In this document: piece by piece, positions 44,485 to 54,634 of the stretch | Position numbering within the stretch: position 1 is the first letter of the stretch | How the letters are laid out: each line of letters starts with the position of its first letter | Source: Anderseniella sp963759095 | GTDB taxonomy: Bacteria > Pseudomonadota > Alphaproteobacteria > Rhizobiales > Aestuariivirgaceae | DNA length: 64,000 nt | Direction of reading: 5' to 3' | NCBI GenBank assembly: GCA_963759095.1 | Contig: CAVWYF010000028.1 | Coordinates: 62,001-126,000 of the forward strand | Program-made: the position numbers and the translations under genes | Notes under the pieces: generated by a model | Database searches by the model: none | Seen by the model: the letters and a program-made list of their open reading frames with translations, nothing else | What the model was told of the DNA's origin: nothing

Positions 44485-45449
44485 CAGTATTCATCCTCAT
44501 CAACCGGTTGGGCCGCTTCGCCCGTACCATGCATCAACGCCTTGACATGCACACCGACCGAGCTTGACAGCCCGGCCAGATCATAGCCGCCTTCCAGCAT
44601 GGAAACGATACGTCCATCGCAGTGTTTCGCCGCAAGATCCATCAGCCTGAGTGTCACCCAGGCAAAATCTTCCTCTTTCAACTGCAATGAACCGAGCGGA
44701 TCGCGTTCATGGGCATCAAAGCCTGCTGAAATCAGCACCAGGTCGGGCTGGAAGGCATCAAGTGCCGGGAAAATGCGCGACAGCATGGCTTCACGGAACA
44801 CCTCGCCGCCATCCCCCGCACTCAAAGGCGCATTGAAAATGTTGCCTTCGCCGGTTTCCGACACCGCGCCCGAGCCCGGAAACAGCGGCATCTGATGGGT
44901 GGAGCCGAAGAACAGGTCTTCATCAGACCAGAAAATGTCCTGTGTGCCATTGCCGTGATGCACGTCAAAATCCACCACCGCGACCCGGTCAAGATCGTAA
45001 GTCTCACGGGCATAGCGAGCTGCAATGCCGACGGAACCAAACACGCAAAACCCCATGGCCCGGGCAGTTTCAGCATGATGACCGGGCGGGCGGACCGCGC
45101 AAAACGCGTTGTTGACTTCCATGTTCATTACCGCGTCCACGGCGCGGGTGCCGGCACCGACAGCGCGGTAGGCGGCTTCAAGCGTGGAGGCATTCATCCA
45201 GGTATCGGCATCCAGCGCAATCTCGCCCTCGGTCGGGCTGGACTGCTCGATGGCGTGGACATAGTCTTCCGGATGCACCAGCAGCGCATGATCGCGCTGT
45301 CCCATAGGGGCTTCCTCGCGGCGCAGATCCTCAAAATGAGGATGTGACAGGATGCGCTCAACCGCCCGCATCCGGTCGGGGCGTTCGGGATGGCCTTCGG
45401 GCGGTGCGTGCTCGGTGAAGACATCGTGGTGCAGAAGCAGCGTACTCAT
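44484..45449 (-). CDS. histone-deacetylase-family (acetoin utilization-type) deacetylase
   Basis: A 321-residue zinc-dependent deacetylase of the HDAC/AcuC/acetylpolyamine amidohydrolase family. Visible active-site features are CAVRPPGHHAE (tandem His), VVDFDVHHGNGTQDIFW (metal Asp and His), LISAGFDAHERDPLG and LEGGYDLAGL. Substrates in bacteria include acetylated polyamines or proteins. Its stop overlaps the xseB start, so the two are coupled. The start is MSTLLLHHDV, 28 codons inside the longest frame. Confidence 0.9.
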   Translation of the reverse strand: MSTLLLHHDVFTEHAPPEGHPERPDRMRAVERILSHPHFEDLRREEAPMGQRDHALLVHPEDYVHAIEQSSPTEGEIALDADTWMNASTLEAAYRAVGAGTRAVDAVMNMEVNNAFCAVRPPGHHAETARAMGFCVFGSVGIAARYARETYDLDRVAVVDFDVHHGNGTQDIFWSDEDLFFGSTHQMPLFPGSGAVSETGEGNIFNAPLSAGDGGEVFREAMLSRIFPALDAFQPDLVLISAGFDAHERDPLGSLQLKEEDFAWVTLRLMDLAAKHCDGRIVSMLEGGYDLAGLSSSVGVHVKALMHGTGEAAQPVDEDEY

Positions 45450-45568
45450 GAATGTGAAAGCCTTCCCCGGCAAATTTGTTGTTAGGGTCTGGACCCTAGA
45501 TCGAGTGTTGCGGAAAACCGGCGGCACAATCAAGCCTGCACAGCGGTTTCATGCACCAAAGAACGTTG

Positions 45569-47326
45569 TCAGCGAACCGCCAGCAGGTCAGGCGTAACGG
45601 CTAAAATGGCCTGCGATCCATCCTGCACCATCGCAGCAAGTCCTGCCACCTGCGGCAGGTGCATGGCAGAGAAATAGGCAAGCATCCGGGTGTTTGCATC
45701 CGCCTGTGGTGCATTGCGGCCGCGCGCGGCAAGGGCCGCTTTGGCGAGGCCGAAACCGCCCACCGTCAGTCCGAACAACCGTAAAAACGGCGTTGCCGCA
45801 GCCAGTGCGCGCTCGTCACCGCTTGCCTGCCAACTGCTCACCAGGCCTGAGGCAGCCTCCAGCGCCTCGATTGCACTCGACAGCCCGTCTGCATCCGCGC
45901 CAAGGGCGGATGCGGTTTCACGCATGTCGGCGATCAGCTTTGCCATGGTTTCGCCGCCGCGCAAGGCAATCTTGCGCGTCACCAGATCAAGCGCCTGGAT
46001 GCCGTTGGTCCCCTCATAGATCGGGGTGATGCGTGCATCACGCAAATGCTGCGCAGCGCCGGTTTCCTCTATATAGCCCATGCCGCCGTGCACCTGCACG
46101 CCATCGGAGGCCACTTCGACGCCGATATCGGTACTGAATGCCTTGGCGACCGGGGTCAACAGCGCGGCCAGGTCGGCATTGTCAGTGCGCTCCTGTTCAG
46201 ACGAAGCTGATCGGGACAGATCAATGGCGCGCGCGGTGAGATAACAGATCGACCGGGCAGCCTGGGTCTTGGCCTTCATGTCCATCAACATGCGGCGCAC
46301 ATCCGGGTGTTCCATGATCGGCATGGCATCGGCATCGCCCTTCCGGCGGCCCTGACGGCGCTCATGGGCATAGGCGAGTGCCTGCTGATAGGCGCGCTCG
46401 GCAATGGCAACACCCTGCATGCCCACATGAAGACGGGCATTGTTCATCATGGTGAACATGCAGTTCAGGCCACGGCCCTGTTCTCCGACCAGCCAGCCGA
46501 TTGCACCACCGTCATCGCCAAACCGCATGGTGCAGGTCGGTGAGGCATGAATGCCCAGCTTGTGTTCCAGGCCGATACATTTGACGTCGTTGCGCCGGGT
46601 CGGATTGCCTGCGTCATCGATCAGGAACTTGGGCACCAGGAACATGGAAATCCCACGCGTGCCTTCTGGCGCATCCGGCAGGCGCGCCAGCACCAGATGA
46701 ATGATGTTCTCGGTCAGGTCATGCTCGCCATAGGTGATATAGATCTTGGTGCCGGTAACGGCATAGCTGCCGTCGTCCAGCGCTTTGGCCTGCGACCTGA
46801 CGCCGGACAGGTCCGATCCCGCCTGCGGCTCGGTCAGGTTCATGGTACCGGTCCAGTCACCGGCCACCATCCTGGGCAGGAACTGCTGCTTCAACTGGTC
46901 GGACCCATGGGCTTCAATGGTCTCCACCGCCCCCTGGGTCAGCAGGGTGCCGATACCGTAGGCATTGGAGGCGGTGTTCCACAGTTCCTGAACCGCGAGC
47001 GAGACCATGATCGGCAGGCCCTGCCCGCCATGGGTTTCGTCACACGGCAGGGATGCCCAGCCTGCTTCACACCATTGGCGATAGGCGGATTGCCAGCCCG
47101 GTGCGGTTGCGACCGAACTGGTGTCCGGATCCAGCGTGCATCCGTGCTTGTCCCCGTCGTGGTTCAGCGGCGCGATCACATTGGCGGCGAACTTGCCCGC
47201 CTCCTCCAGAACCGCCGCGACAACGTCATCACTCAGGTCTCCAAATACCCCCGATGACATCAGGGACGAAAGCCCGGCCACATCGTTGAGCGTATCGTGC
47301 AGGGTGTTTGTGTGCGGCGAAAACAT
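45569..47326 (-). CDS. acyl-CoA dehydrogenase, DmdC-like long form
   Basis: A 585-residue FAD enzyme, longer than the 380-residue usual form. The N-terminal extension (VIAPLNHDGDKHGCTLD) and C-terminal domain are those of the group that includes 3-methylmercaptopropionyl-CoA dehydrogenase DmdC of DMSP breakdown and FadE-like enzymes. FAD-binding blocks are NLTEPQAGSDLSGV and YIEETGAAQHLRDARITPIYEGTNGIQ. The function could be DMSP-related or general fatty-acid oxidation; without dmdA/B/D next to it, DmdC is only one option. Start MFSPHTNTLH. Divergent from the Sua5 gene. Confidence 0.87.
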   Translation of the reverse strand: MFSPHTNTLHDTLNDVAGLSSLMSSGVFGDLSDDVVAAVLEEAGKFAANVIAPLNHDGDKHGCTLDPDTSSVATAPGWQSAYRQWCEAGWASLPCDETHGGQGLPIMVSLAVQELWNTASNAYGIGTLLTQGAVETIEAHGSDQLKQQFLPRMVAGDWTGTMNLTEPQAGSDLSGVRSQAKALDDGSYAVTGTKIYITYGEHDLTENIIHLVLARLPDAPEGTRGISMFLVPKFLIDDAGNPTRRNDVKCIGLEHKLGIHASPTCTMRFGDDGGAIGWLVGEQGRGLNCMFTMMNNARLHVGMQGVAIAERAYQQALAYAHERRQGRRKGDADAMPIMEHPDVRRMLMDMKAKTQAARSICYLTARAIDLSRSASSEQERTDNADLAALLTPVAKAFSTDIGVEVASDGVQVHGGMGYIEETGAAQHLRDARITPIYEGTNGIQALDLVTRKIALRGGETMAKLIADMRETASALGADADGLSSAIEALEAASGLVSSWQASGDERALAAATPFLRLFGLTVGGFGLAKAALAARGRNAPQADANTRMLAYFSAMHLPQVAGLAAMVQDGSQAILAVTPDLLAVR

Positions 47327-47426
47327 GAATGACTTCCAATGCGGTTTTACTTGACGGGACAGGTGCAAGGGTGTGGTAAGGCATGCATCCTGACCCGCAA
47401 ACATTCCAGCATTGATACTATCCGAC

Positions 47427-48371
47427 ATGAGCCACGTCACTACAGACATTGCCGCAGCCGCTTCAGCCTTGCGCGACGGCGCACTGGTCGCTTTTGCCAC
47501 CGAGACCGTTTACGGCCTCGGCACCAATGCGTGTGACGGTCAGGCCGTTGCGCGCATTTTCGAGGCCAAGGGCAGACCCTCTTTCAACCCGCTGATCGTG
47601 CATGTGCCGACGACCGGGGAAGCCGTGAAGCTGGGCAAGTTCAACGCCGACGCCCTGAAACTGGCAGATCTGTTCTGGCCCGGACCGTTGACGATTGTGG
47701 TTGAGCGCGCCGATGACTGCCCGGTGAGCAAACTGGCCAGCGCCGGGCTGTCGTCGCTGGCAATCCGTGTGCCGGGGCGTGAAAGTGCACGCGAATTATT
47801 GCGGCTGGCGGGATGCCCGGTTGCAGCGCCCAGCGCCAACATATCCGGCCAGATCAGCCCGACCAGGGCCCAGCATGTGGTCGCCGGGCTGGGTGAGCGC
47901 ATCTGGGGTGTTCTGGACGGCGGAAACTGCGAAGTGGGGCTGGAGTCGACGATCGTCAGTTGCCTGGGCGAGACGCCGGTGATCTTGCGCCCGGGTGGTT
48001 TGTCACGCGAACAGCTCGAAGAAGGATTGGGCAAGCCCGTCGACATCCGGACTGGATCGACCAATGACCCGATTTCGCCTGGTCAGTTGGCCAGTCATTA
48101 CGCGCCAAATGCCGCGGTTCGCCTCAACGCCAAGGAAGCCCTGCCGGGCGAGGCCTATCTGGCCTTCGGCAAACGCGAACCGGAAGCGGACATCGTGCGC
48201 AATCTGTCGCCAACCAAGAACCTGCACGAAGCAGCGGCAAACCTGTTCGCCATGCTGCACACCCTCGACATGCTGGGTGCTGAAACCATAGCCGTTGCAC
48301 CAATCCCCAACGAAGGGCTGGGGGTTGCCATAAATGATCGCCTGGCCCGTGCCGCTGCACCTCGAGACTAG
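47427..48371 (+). CDS. L-threonylcarbamoyladenylate synthase (Sua5 type)
   Basis: A 314-residue enzyme that makes threonylcarbamoyl-AMP for the t6A37 modification of tRNAs reading ANN codons. The YrdC domain fills residues 1-200 (FATETVYGLGTNACDG, KGRPSFNPLIVHV, SANISGQISPT) and is followed by a Sua5 C-terminal domain, so it is the long form rather than the short TsaC. Start MSHVTTDIAA at 47427. Confidence 0.94.
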   Translation: MSHVTTDIAAAASALRDGALVAFATETVYGLGTNACDGQAVARIFEAKGRPSFNPLIVHVPTTGEAVKLGKFNADALKLADLFWPGPLTIVVERADDCPVSKLASAGLSSLAIRVPGRESARELLRLAGCPVAAPSANISGQISPTRAQHVVAGLGERIWGVLDGGNCEVGLESTIVSCLGETPVILRPGGLSREQLEEGLGKPVDIRTGSTNDPISPGQLASHYAPNAAVRLNAKEALPGEAYLAFGKREPEADIVRNLSPTKNLHEAAANLFAMLHTLDMLGAETIAVAPIPNEGLGVAINDRLARAAAPRD

Positions 48372-48472
48372 ATCAGAATGATTTTGGTTGTGACGACCAA
48401 AATCCAGGTGTCACCCAGCGAAGGTGTATTATGTCGGCTGATCGGTCGCATTACAGTTCGCTGAGGAGACTA

Positions 48473-48901
48473 TCAGGGTTTCGTGCGCGTTGCTTTTATG
48501 ACTCGCGCAGCGGTTGCCTGAAGCAGGGCAAGATAGGTTTTGTACTGGTCAGACGAGAGGATTTTCTTCATTTGCCTCTTCTCTCTTGACTCGATCGCTT
48601 GCAGCTCGCTGCTCGCTCTTTGCAGTTTTTCAAATACAGGTTTGGCATTGGGGTTAATGCCATATTTTCTGAAGACAACAGCAATCTCCTTGTCGGATTG
48701 CCGAATGATGCGCTTTACCTTGGTCCGCTGGTCCGAAGTGAATTTAATGCGCTGCAAGATCCGGGCGTCATAGATGTTGGATGCCCGGGCGTTGTGCGTT
48801 GACATCGCATATGTAGTCAAGACAACAAGGGCAGCTATTAAATGCGTCGCTATCTTTCTGATCTGCTCCGGTGAGAGGATTCTGTTTGCGTAACCAATCA
48901 T
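48473..48901 (-). CDS. periplasmic Spy/CpxP-like small protein
   Basis: A 142-residue protein with an N-terminal hydrophobic segment (THLIAALVVLTTYAM) ending in HNARAS, likely a signal sequence. After it comes a charged helical part, LQRIKFTSDQRTKVKRIIRQ and QMKKILSSDQYKTYLALLQA. These two LTxxQ-like repeats recall the Spy/CpxP periplasmic chaperones, but the match is weak. The start has GAGGGA upstream; a longer frame reaches the next gene without support. Confidence 0.6.
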   Translation of the reverse strand: MIGYANRILSPEQIRKIATHLIAALVVLTTYAMSTHNARASNIYDARILQRIKFTSDQRTKVKRIIRQSDKEIAVVFRKYGINPNAKPVFEKLQRASSELQAIESREKRQMKKILSSDQYKTYLALLQATAARVIKATRTKP

Positions 48902-48977
48902 ACTTGTCCCTCTTGGTTTGTTCTCAAGCCAGCGATGTTTGTAGGGTAACATGGCTGCACGTGCTGTAAACTGAGCC

Positions 48978-49436
48978 TCATCTGACACGTGTCCATGTCT
49001 GTGAGGCGCAAAGAAACTTCATCAGGCAACCTTCAACCTTCATGGTATTTCCCTCGGGCGTGAGATAGACATCATAGATCTTGCCATCTTCTGAATTGTA
49101 GACCCGTCCCTCCAGATAGGTATTGTCATCATTCGGCTGCAACCCCGCCATGATCAGGAGACCAAGGATCGGGCGGGCTCTGAGCGCAGGGTTGGGATTG
49201 TTTAGGTCCATTTGAGGCCGACCGTTATCGTCTGTTGGTTTTTTCAGCCAGACAATATGCCCGCAGAGTTTGTCCTGGCAGGGGACGATCTCGATATGAG
49301 CCTCGCCGTCTTCTTCAGCCCATACGCCAAACGCCTTTTCCCGCAGTTGTGCTGACGCCGGTGTCACACACATGACAGCAAGCAGAGTTGACACGATAGC
49401 AACCTGCAACAGCGTGAGACGGCGTGTCTTGGTCAT
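48978..49436 (-). CDS. secreted DUF2147 protein
   Basis: A 152-residue exported protein. The signal peptide ends around CVTPASAQL. The mature part carries the DUF2147 pattern GVWAEEDGEAHIEIVPCQDKLCGHIVWL, then YNSEDGKIYDVYLTPEGN and VEGCLMKFLCASQTW, with four cysteines. Family members are about this size; some are lipocalin-like, none well understood. It lies between HpnN and the small Spy-like gene in the same direction and may be transcribed with them. Confidence 0.85.
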   Translation of the reverse strand: MTKTRRLTLLQVAIVSTLLAVMCVTPASAQLREKAFGVWAEEDGEAHIEIVPCQDKLCGHIVWLKKPTDDNGRPQMDLNNPNPALRARPILGLLIMAGLQPNDDNTYLEGRVYNSEDGKIYDVYLTPEGNTMKVEGCLMKFLCASQTWTRVR

Positions 49437-49485
49437 CGAACGTGTCGAGTTGGATATTGACAGGTCGGCAGAGAGGCGCAGGTTT

Positions 49486-52170
49486 TCATTGTCTGATAGG
49501 TCTCATAAACCACGTAATCAACTGGGGTAGCACGACGAGTGTGCACAGCAATGTAATCGTAATTGCGACAGCAAGAAGTTCACCCATGCTTGCCATGCCA
49601 CGGTGGGCAGACAGCCACAATGAGCCAAATGACCCCATCGTGGTGACACCAGATATGAGCACGGCCCGGGGCGTCCAGTTCCTGATGACATCCGGACCGG
49701 TGTTTGCCTCTCGCGCCCGCATGACATAGTGGATGGCGCTGTCGATGCCCAGCCCGACAAGCAGCGGCACCACAATAACGTTCGCGAAATTGAACGGTGA
49801 GTTGAATATCACCGTATAGCCGGCCATGAGCGCTGCGGCGAGCAGCAGCGGGGTAAGCGCCAGCAGGACATCAACTAGCCGACGAAGGACCAGAAACGTG
49901 GCAAGGAGCACCAGCGCCAGTGACATTACGGAGGCCTTGCTCATGGAAGAGGATACGACGTTGGCAGCGCCTGTTATCTCGACAGGCGCGCCGGTGGCTT
50001 GCGGTGCAACCTTGAGTACAGCTGTGACGAATTCGTCCAGCTGGGCCGGGTCCCGCATGTCCCCCTTGGGCAAGACCTCCAGGCGCCATCTTCCATCTTG
50101 CGCGATATAGCGCTGCCTGAACCCGGAATCGATATTGTCTACTGTAACGCGATCAAGGTCTGCCATTTGACGAGCTGCCTCAAACAATCTCGGAAAGCCC
50201 TGCACCAGGGACATCTGAAGAGCTGCAATGGCGTCTGGCGAGCTATTGCTGGCAGAGACAAATTCCTCAAGAGCTTGTTTGAGCCGGGCAGCCGAACTGC
50301 GGATGTCTTCTGTAGCGCTGTCGGAGTTGGCCATGGCGGCAACTGCTTTACGCCATGAGGTAAGATGGCCCATCTGCTCCCCAGAAGCGAAATCGGTTGC
50401 CGGCTCGATCTGTGTCGGCAACAGGTCGGCCAGTGCATTGAGGTGAGCGAGTTTCGACTCCTGGTCTGGTGGTAGCATCGAGTCCAGCGTTTCGACGTCC
50501 AATACCTGGGGCAGCACCTTGAGTTCCTCTACCATCCGGTGCAACGGCTCGCCTGGTTCCGTCAGTACCTGGACTGCGAATGTGTGGGCTGGCTGGTGAT
50601 TAACGAGGTCGTTGAACGCCTTCATGCTGGGCGCGGCCGGGTTCTTCAGATTGATCGGATCCCCATCAAAGCGGACCTGTGGGATGAGCCAGACGCTGGT
50701 AATGCCGGCGAAGATCAACAACAATGAAGCGCCTTTTCGGATCGTCGACCGGTGGGCCTGCAACCAGCCCTCGTGCTGTGGTGTGAGCTTTGAAAACGCC
50801 CGGGTGATCTTTGCTTCAGAACCGGGCAGAACTGAAAGTATTGCAGGCACCAGGGTGATCGAGCCGATGAAGGCAATCACGATGCCACCCGCCGCGATGA
50901 TCCCGAGTTGCGCCATGCCGACGAAGTCCGACGGGGTAAATGCCAGGAAGGCCAGGGACGTGGTCAGCGTGCAGAGGCCAAGCGGCGCGCTGATACCTCT
51001 TATGGCCGCAACCGCTGCTTTCTTTCCGTCAGCACCCCTGGCACGCTCTTCTGCAAACCGAAGTATCACATGAACGGCATAATCGATGCCAAGCCCGATA
51101 AACAGCACTGCAAATGCCACCGAGATCATGTTCAGTGTCCCCACGGCAAGTGCTGCAAAGCCCGCGTTGATCAGGAAACCCAGCAGGATCAGCGCCAGGG
51201 CCGGCACCACCAGAACCAGTGACGGGAATCCGATCACCACCGTCAATGTGACCAGCGCAAGCGATAGGGCGCCTGCAATCGCAGCGCCTTCCGTAACAGC
51301 ATCAAACTCCTCTGCATTCAAGGCGGCCTCGCCGGTCAATTGGACCTTGATTCCTGCACCATCGTCATTGAACTCAGCCATCACGCGACGCACTTCTGAT
51401 AACGGGCGGGCAGCAGACTCAAGAGCGGAGAAATCAAGGATCGGCTTGACCAGGACATACCAGCGCGTCTCGGTTAGTGAGGGAGGCTCTTTACCGAGAG
51501 CCATCCAATCAAGCGGCCGGGCTTGCCCGCGGGTCTCGAACTGGATTGTTTCTGTAATCTTGTCCAAAAATCCCGACAGCTCCTGGGGTGCCTCTCCAAT
51601 CTCCACGACCGGTGCCATCTGCTGGAACAGGTCGGCAAAACCTGCAAGATCGGGCTGCAGTGACATGGTATTGATGAGCGGGGTAGATCCCCTGACGTCG
51701 TCAGCAACTTGTCTGACGATGGCTTCATCCAGATAGAGCACTCCATATTTGTCGAAATACGGACCTGTGCCGGGAGCAAAGACATCTGAAAAAAGGTCTG
51801 GCCGCATCTCCAATTGTCGGGCTATCTCGGTCGCTGCATCACGCCCCTTAGCCGGAATCTCAGCATCAATAATGACGACGAAACCATTATCGAGCGCAGG
51901 GAATTGTTTGATCAGGTCTTGATAATTCTGCCGAAACTGCAACTCGCCATTGATCATCAAGGCAGGATTGGTATCGATCTTCAGTCTTGTGGCAGCCAGT
52001 GCGGCGCTTAGCAAAGCGAATGCGATAAATAGAATGATGGTCGTTGCCGCATGATCGACGCACCATTGGGCAACCGATCCCGTTAAACGTTGAAAGCAGA
52101 CTTCACGGGTCTTTCGGATTGCGGGGTCAGCTTTCATGTGCGGCTTTGAATTCCCTGTGGTTTTGACCAT
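49486..52170 (-). CDS. hpnN: HpnN-like RND (MMPL) transporter
   Basis: An 894-residue inner-membrane transporter of the RND/MMPL superfamily. The layout is one N-terminal helix, a large periplasmic domain, a block of helices at about 300-480, a second periplasmic domain and a final block of helices. The second halves of both blocks hold GLGIDYAVHVILRFAEERARG and GLGIDSAIHYVMRARE. It resembles HpnN, which carries hopanoids to the outer membrane. No other hopanoid gene is in the window, so the cargo remains inferred. Start MVKTTGNSKP; MKADP eleven codons later is an alternative. Confidence 0.82.
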   Translation of the reverse strand: MVKTTGNSKPHMKADPAIRKTREVCFQRLTGSVAQWCVDHAATTIILFIAFALLSAALAATRLKIDTNPALMINGELQFRQNYQDLIKQFPALDNGFVVIIDAEIPAKGRDAATEIARQLEMRPDLFSDVFAPGTGPYFDKYGVLYLDEAIVRQVADDVRGSTPLINTMSLQPDLAGFADLFQQMAPVVEIGEAPQELSGFLDKITETIQFETRGQARPLDWMALGKEPPSLTETRWYVLVKPILDFSALESAARPLSEVRRVMAEFNDDGAGIKVQLTGEAALNAEEFDAVTEGAAIAGALSLALVTLTVVIGFPSLVLVVPALALILLGFLINAGFAALAVGTLNMISVAFAVLFIGLGIDYAVHVILRFAEERARGADGKKAAVAAIRGISAPLGLCTLTTSLAFLAFTPSDFVGMAQLGIIAAGGIVIAFIGSITLVPAILSVLPGSEAKITRAFSKLTPQHEGWLQAHRSTIRKGASLLLIFAGITSVWLIPQVRFDGDPINLKNPAAPSMKAFNDLVNHQPAHTFAVQVLTEPGEPLHRMVEELKVLPQVLDVETLDSMLPPDQESKLAHLNALADLLPTQIEPATDFASGEQMGHLTSWRKAVAAMANSDSATEDIRSSAARLKQALEEFVSASNSSPDAIAALQMSLVQGFPRLFEAARQMADLDRVTVDNIDSGFRQRYIAQDGRWRLEVLPKGDMRDPAQLDEFVTAVLKVAPQATGAPVEITGAANVVSSSMSKASVMSLALVLLATFLVLRRLVDVLLALTPLLLAAALMAGYTVIFNSPFNFANVIVVPLLVGLGIDSAIHYVMRAREANTGPDVIRNWTPRAVLISGVTTMGSFGSLWLSAHRGMASMGELLAVAITITLLCTLVVLPQLITWFMRPIRQ

Positions 52171-52417
52171 TTCGCCCCGTGAACAATTCTCTGTGCAGGC
52201 AGCGGATAACCCACGCAACGCAGACGGGCAACGATTTTGATATCCTAGAGCGAGATGAGGTTAAATTGAATCATTTGATAGAGGAAATCCAACGTTGGGT
52301 TGGTCCAATCAGATGTTCAACCGTGTTGCACTTCAAACGTGACTCCATCTGCCAGCCTGCGCTGGCATGACGGATAGGGAAATTTCCGCTTCCAGGCCAC
52401 ATGGCCGGCCATCCGCT

Positions 52418-53866
52418 TCAGCGTGCTCCGGTGATCGATTTCAGACTGCTGTGAATATCCGCATGCAGGAAGTGAAAGCCGGCGTTCAGAGCCTTCTCCG
52501 GCAACACCTTCTGTCCGCCCAGCAGGGCTTCACGAGCGAGGTCACCCAGAACAAATTCCAAAACCCGTGCCGGAACGCGCAAGACGGCCGGGCGGTTCAG
52601 GCTGGCAGCCAACGCCCGGGTAAACACTTCGTTCCTGACTGGGTTGGGGGCTGTTGCGTTCACCGGGCCGTCAATTCCTCTGTCGGCAATGATAAACGCC
52701 ATCATCCGCACGACATCATCCAGGGCAATCCACGACATCCAGTGCTTGCCCCGCCCCATCGGGCCGCCGAGACCGAATTCAAACGGCGTCAACAGCCGCG
52801 CCAGCATGCCGCCTTCGACACCCAGTACGAGGCCGATCCGCAAGGTTACCACCCGCACGCCAAACTGCCTTGCGGTGTCGGCTTCATGTTCCCAGTTTGC
52901 GCACACCTCGTGCACGAAACAGTCATGCGGACTTGCTTGCTCGGTAAGGTCTTCGTCATCGTTCAGGCCATACCAGCCAATGGCGGACCCGCTGATGAGG
53001 CATTCAGGTTTGGTATCGAGACGTGCGATGAGCTGGACTAACTGCCTCGTTACATCCACCCGGGACGCGATAATTTCGGCCCGCTTTTTCGGGCTCCAGA
53101 AGCTGTTTGCCACCGGATCGCCGGCAAGATTGATGACAACGTCAAACCGTTCATCATCGGGCACCTGGTCAAGATTGGTGACCACACAGATCGGACCGGC
53201 AAGGTTTTCGGCATGAGATTTGTCGCGGGTCAGGACCGTCACCTGATGGCGTCCTGCAACCAGGGCTGCCACAAGCCGGGTTCCGATGAAACCGGTGCCG
53301 CCGGTGATCAGCACCCTTTTGCACTCGGTCAGGCCGGACACCAGACGCTCTGCGTCCGGCTGCAGCAGGCGATCACTGCGCGCAGCCGCCAGAAGATCAC
53401 GGATGCCGAAGATGAACACGCCGAGTGCAGAGCCGCTGGCAAACATACTCCACCAGCCATAATGGGTTGCAACAATGGCGGTGTCGCGCAGTGCCCAGTC
53501 ATGGAGATAGGGCGCTGCAAGTGCCAGTATGGCGCCATAATTGAGCGCCAGCAGGGTATGGTTGATGCGCTCGGTTGCCGGCAGTTTGCGGGTCAGGTCT
53601 TCTTCAACGAAATCCCACAGCGTGATCAGCACTTCCACACCCAGGATCACTGCCAGGGCGATGGTGAACTGCCCGTGCGGCTCGAACCAGCCGAAGCACA
53701 AGAAAATCGCAGCATAGAAAATATTGCGCACGCCGTGCAGCCGCAGCTCGTTTTTCTGCGACGCGCGCCATGCCAGCCGCTCGGTGCCTTCATGATGGTA
53801 CAGGGTGTCGAATGCGCCCATGAAGACCTGGACGGCGATCAGGGTCCATAAAACGGAATTGTCCAT
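52418..53866 (-). CDS. NAD-dependent epimerase (YfcH/TIGR01777 type) with N-terminal membrane domain
   Basis: A 482-residue fusion. The first about 170 residues hold four to five hydrophobic segments (for example LWTLIAVQVFMGAF and YAAIFLCFGW). From about residue 185 comes a TIGR01777-type SDR epimerase with the nucleotide motif RVLITGGTGFIGTRLVAAL, VVINLAGDPVA, SGSAIGWYG and a C-terminal DUF1731-like tail (VPARVLEFVLGDLAREALLGG). Function unknown. It lies four bases after the DUF4166 gene. The start is MDNSVLWTLI; 36 codons more upstream overlap the neighbour. Confidence 0.87.
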   Translation of the reverse strand: MDNSVLWTLIAVQVFMGAFDTLYHHEGTERLAWRASQKNELRLHGVRNIFYAAIFLCFGWFEPHGQFTIALAVILGVEVLITLWDFVEEDLTRKLPATERINHTLLALNYGAILALAAPYLHDWALRDTAIVATHYGWWSMFASGSALGVFIFGIRDLLAAARSDRLLQPDAERLVSGLTECKRVLITGGTGFIGTRLVAALVAGRHQVTVLTRDKSHAENLAGPICVVTNLDQVPDDERFDVVINLAGDPVANSFWSPKKRAEIIASRVDVTRQLVQLIARLDTKPECLISGSAIGWYGLNDDEDLTEQASPHDCFVHEVCANWEHEADTARQFGVRVVTLRIGLVLGVEGGMLARLLTPFEFGLGGPMGRGKHWMSWIALDDVVRMMAFIIADRGIDGPVNATAPNPVRNEVFTRALAASLNRPAVLRVPARVLEFVLGDLAREALLGGQKVLPEKALNAGFHFLHADIHSSLKSITGAR

Positions 53867-53870
53867 GTGT

Positions 53871-54545
53871 TTACTCCTTTGCATCCTTGAAAACGGCGTC
53901 CTGCCGGATGAGGTCTCCGAACCACCGGCTGCGCAGTGACAGGGTGAAGGTGAACCGGTCGTTGCCCAGTTCATGGTGGCCGATGACCAATGCGCCGGGG
54001 CTCAGCCAGCGCGGCAGCCGCGCGCGCATGCCAAACAACTGCAGGAAATAGTGATCGCTCTTGAACAGCAGCGCCGTTGGCGTTGCCTCGACGGTCAAGG
54101 CCATGCCGATGCCGAAGCCGATATATTCTTCAAGCCCGGTCGGACCCTGAAACCGCTTTGAACTGTGAACTGTCTGCGGAAAGGCGCCCCGGCGGCCGTA
54201 CTGGCGGATCCAGAACTGTCCGTTGGTGGCGACATCCTCGGTCACCACCACAACAGCCGGCTGGTCAACGGATCTGATATCATAGGGCAAGGGTGCCCCG
54301 ACCAGGCGGGCTGCGTGAGCCAGACAATACCCAGGCCCGCTCATCTGCATGCGGGTTACCACGCCCTGATAGGCGATGCTCCTGCCCTGCTGCAGCCGCT
54401 TGCTGAACCGATTGCGGATTGCGGCCGGCAGCATGTGCCATGCGTCCGTTCCCAGGAGTTCGCGAAAGCGCCCGTCAAAGACGTCATTACCTGCCTGCGC
54501 GACGGGGGTCCTGGTACGGGGTCTTGCAATCTGTGTCAGTCTCAT
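53871..54545 (-). CDS. DUF4166 protein
   Basis: A 224-residue soluble protein of family DUF4166. It shows the typical parts: FRELLGTDAWHMLPAAIRNRFSKRL, a YQGVVTRMQMSGPGYCLAHAARLVGAPLP region and a C-terminal beta-rich part (ALVIGHHELGNDRFTFTLSL). In other genomes DUF4166 is often fused or adjacent to epimerase-type reductases, as here. It is the first gene of the operon and lies 44 bases after a palindrome matching the one at the GbsR-like gene. Confidence 0.82.
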   Translation of the reverse strand: MRLTQIARPRTRTPVAQAGNDVFDGRFRELLGTDAWHMLPAAIRNRFSKRLQQGRSIAYQGVVTRMQMSGPGYCLAHAARLVGAPLPYDIRSVDQPAVVVVTEDVATNGQFWIRQYGRRGAFPQTVHSSKRFQGPTGLEEYIGFGIGMALTVEATPTALLFKSDHYFLQLFGMRARLPRWLSPGALVIGHHELGNDRFTFTLSLRSRWFGDLIRQDAVFKDAKE

Positions 54546-54588
54546 TTTCTGCTCCCTGTGAGCTTCGTTTTTTCTTTAAAGCCTGTTG

Positions 54589-54606
54589 TTTCTGTATAAA
54601 CAGAAA
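54589..54606. promoter_or_regulatory. palindromic operator upstream of the DUF4166-epimerase operon
   Basis: TTTCTGTATAAACAGAAA has perfect seven-base arms TTTCTGT and ACAGAAA around a four-base spacer. It stands between the GbsR/MarR-type gene and DUF4166. The same arms and spacer recur at 55186-55203 over that regulator's own start codon. Confidence 0.75.
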
Positions 54607-54634
54607 TAACAGGGTAAATAAAAAGACGTCCCGG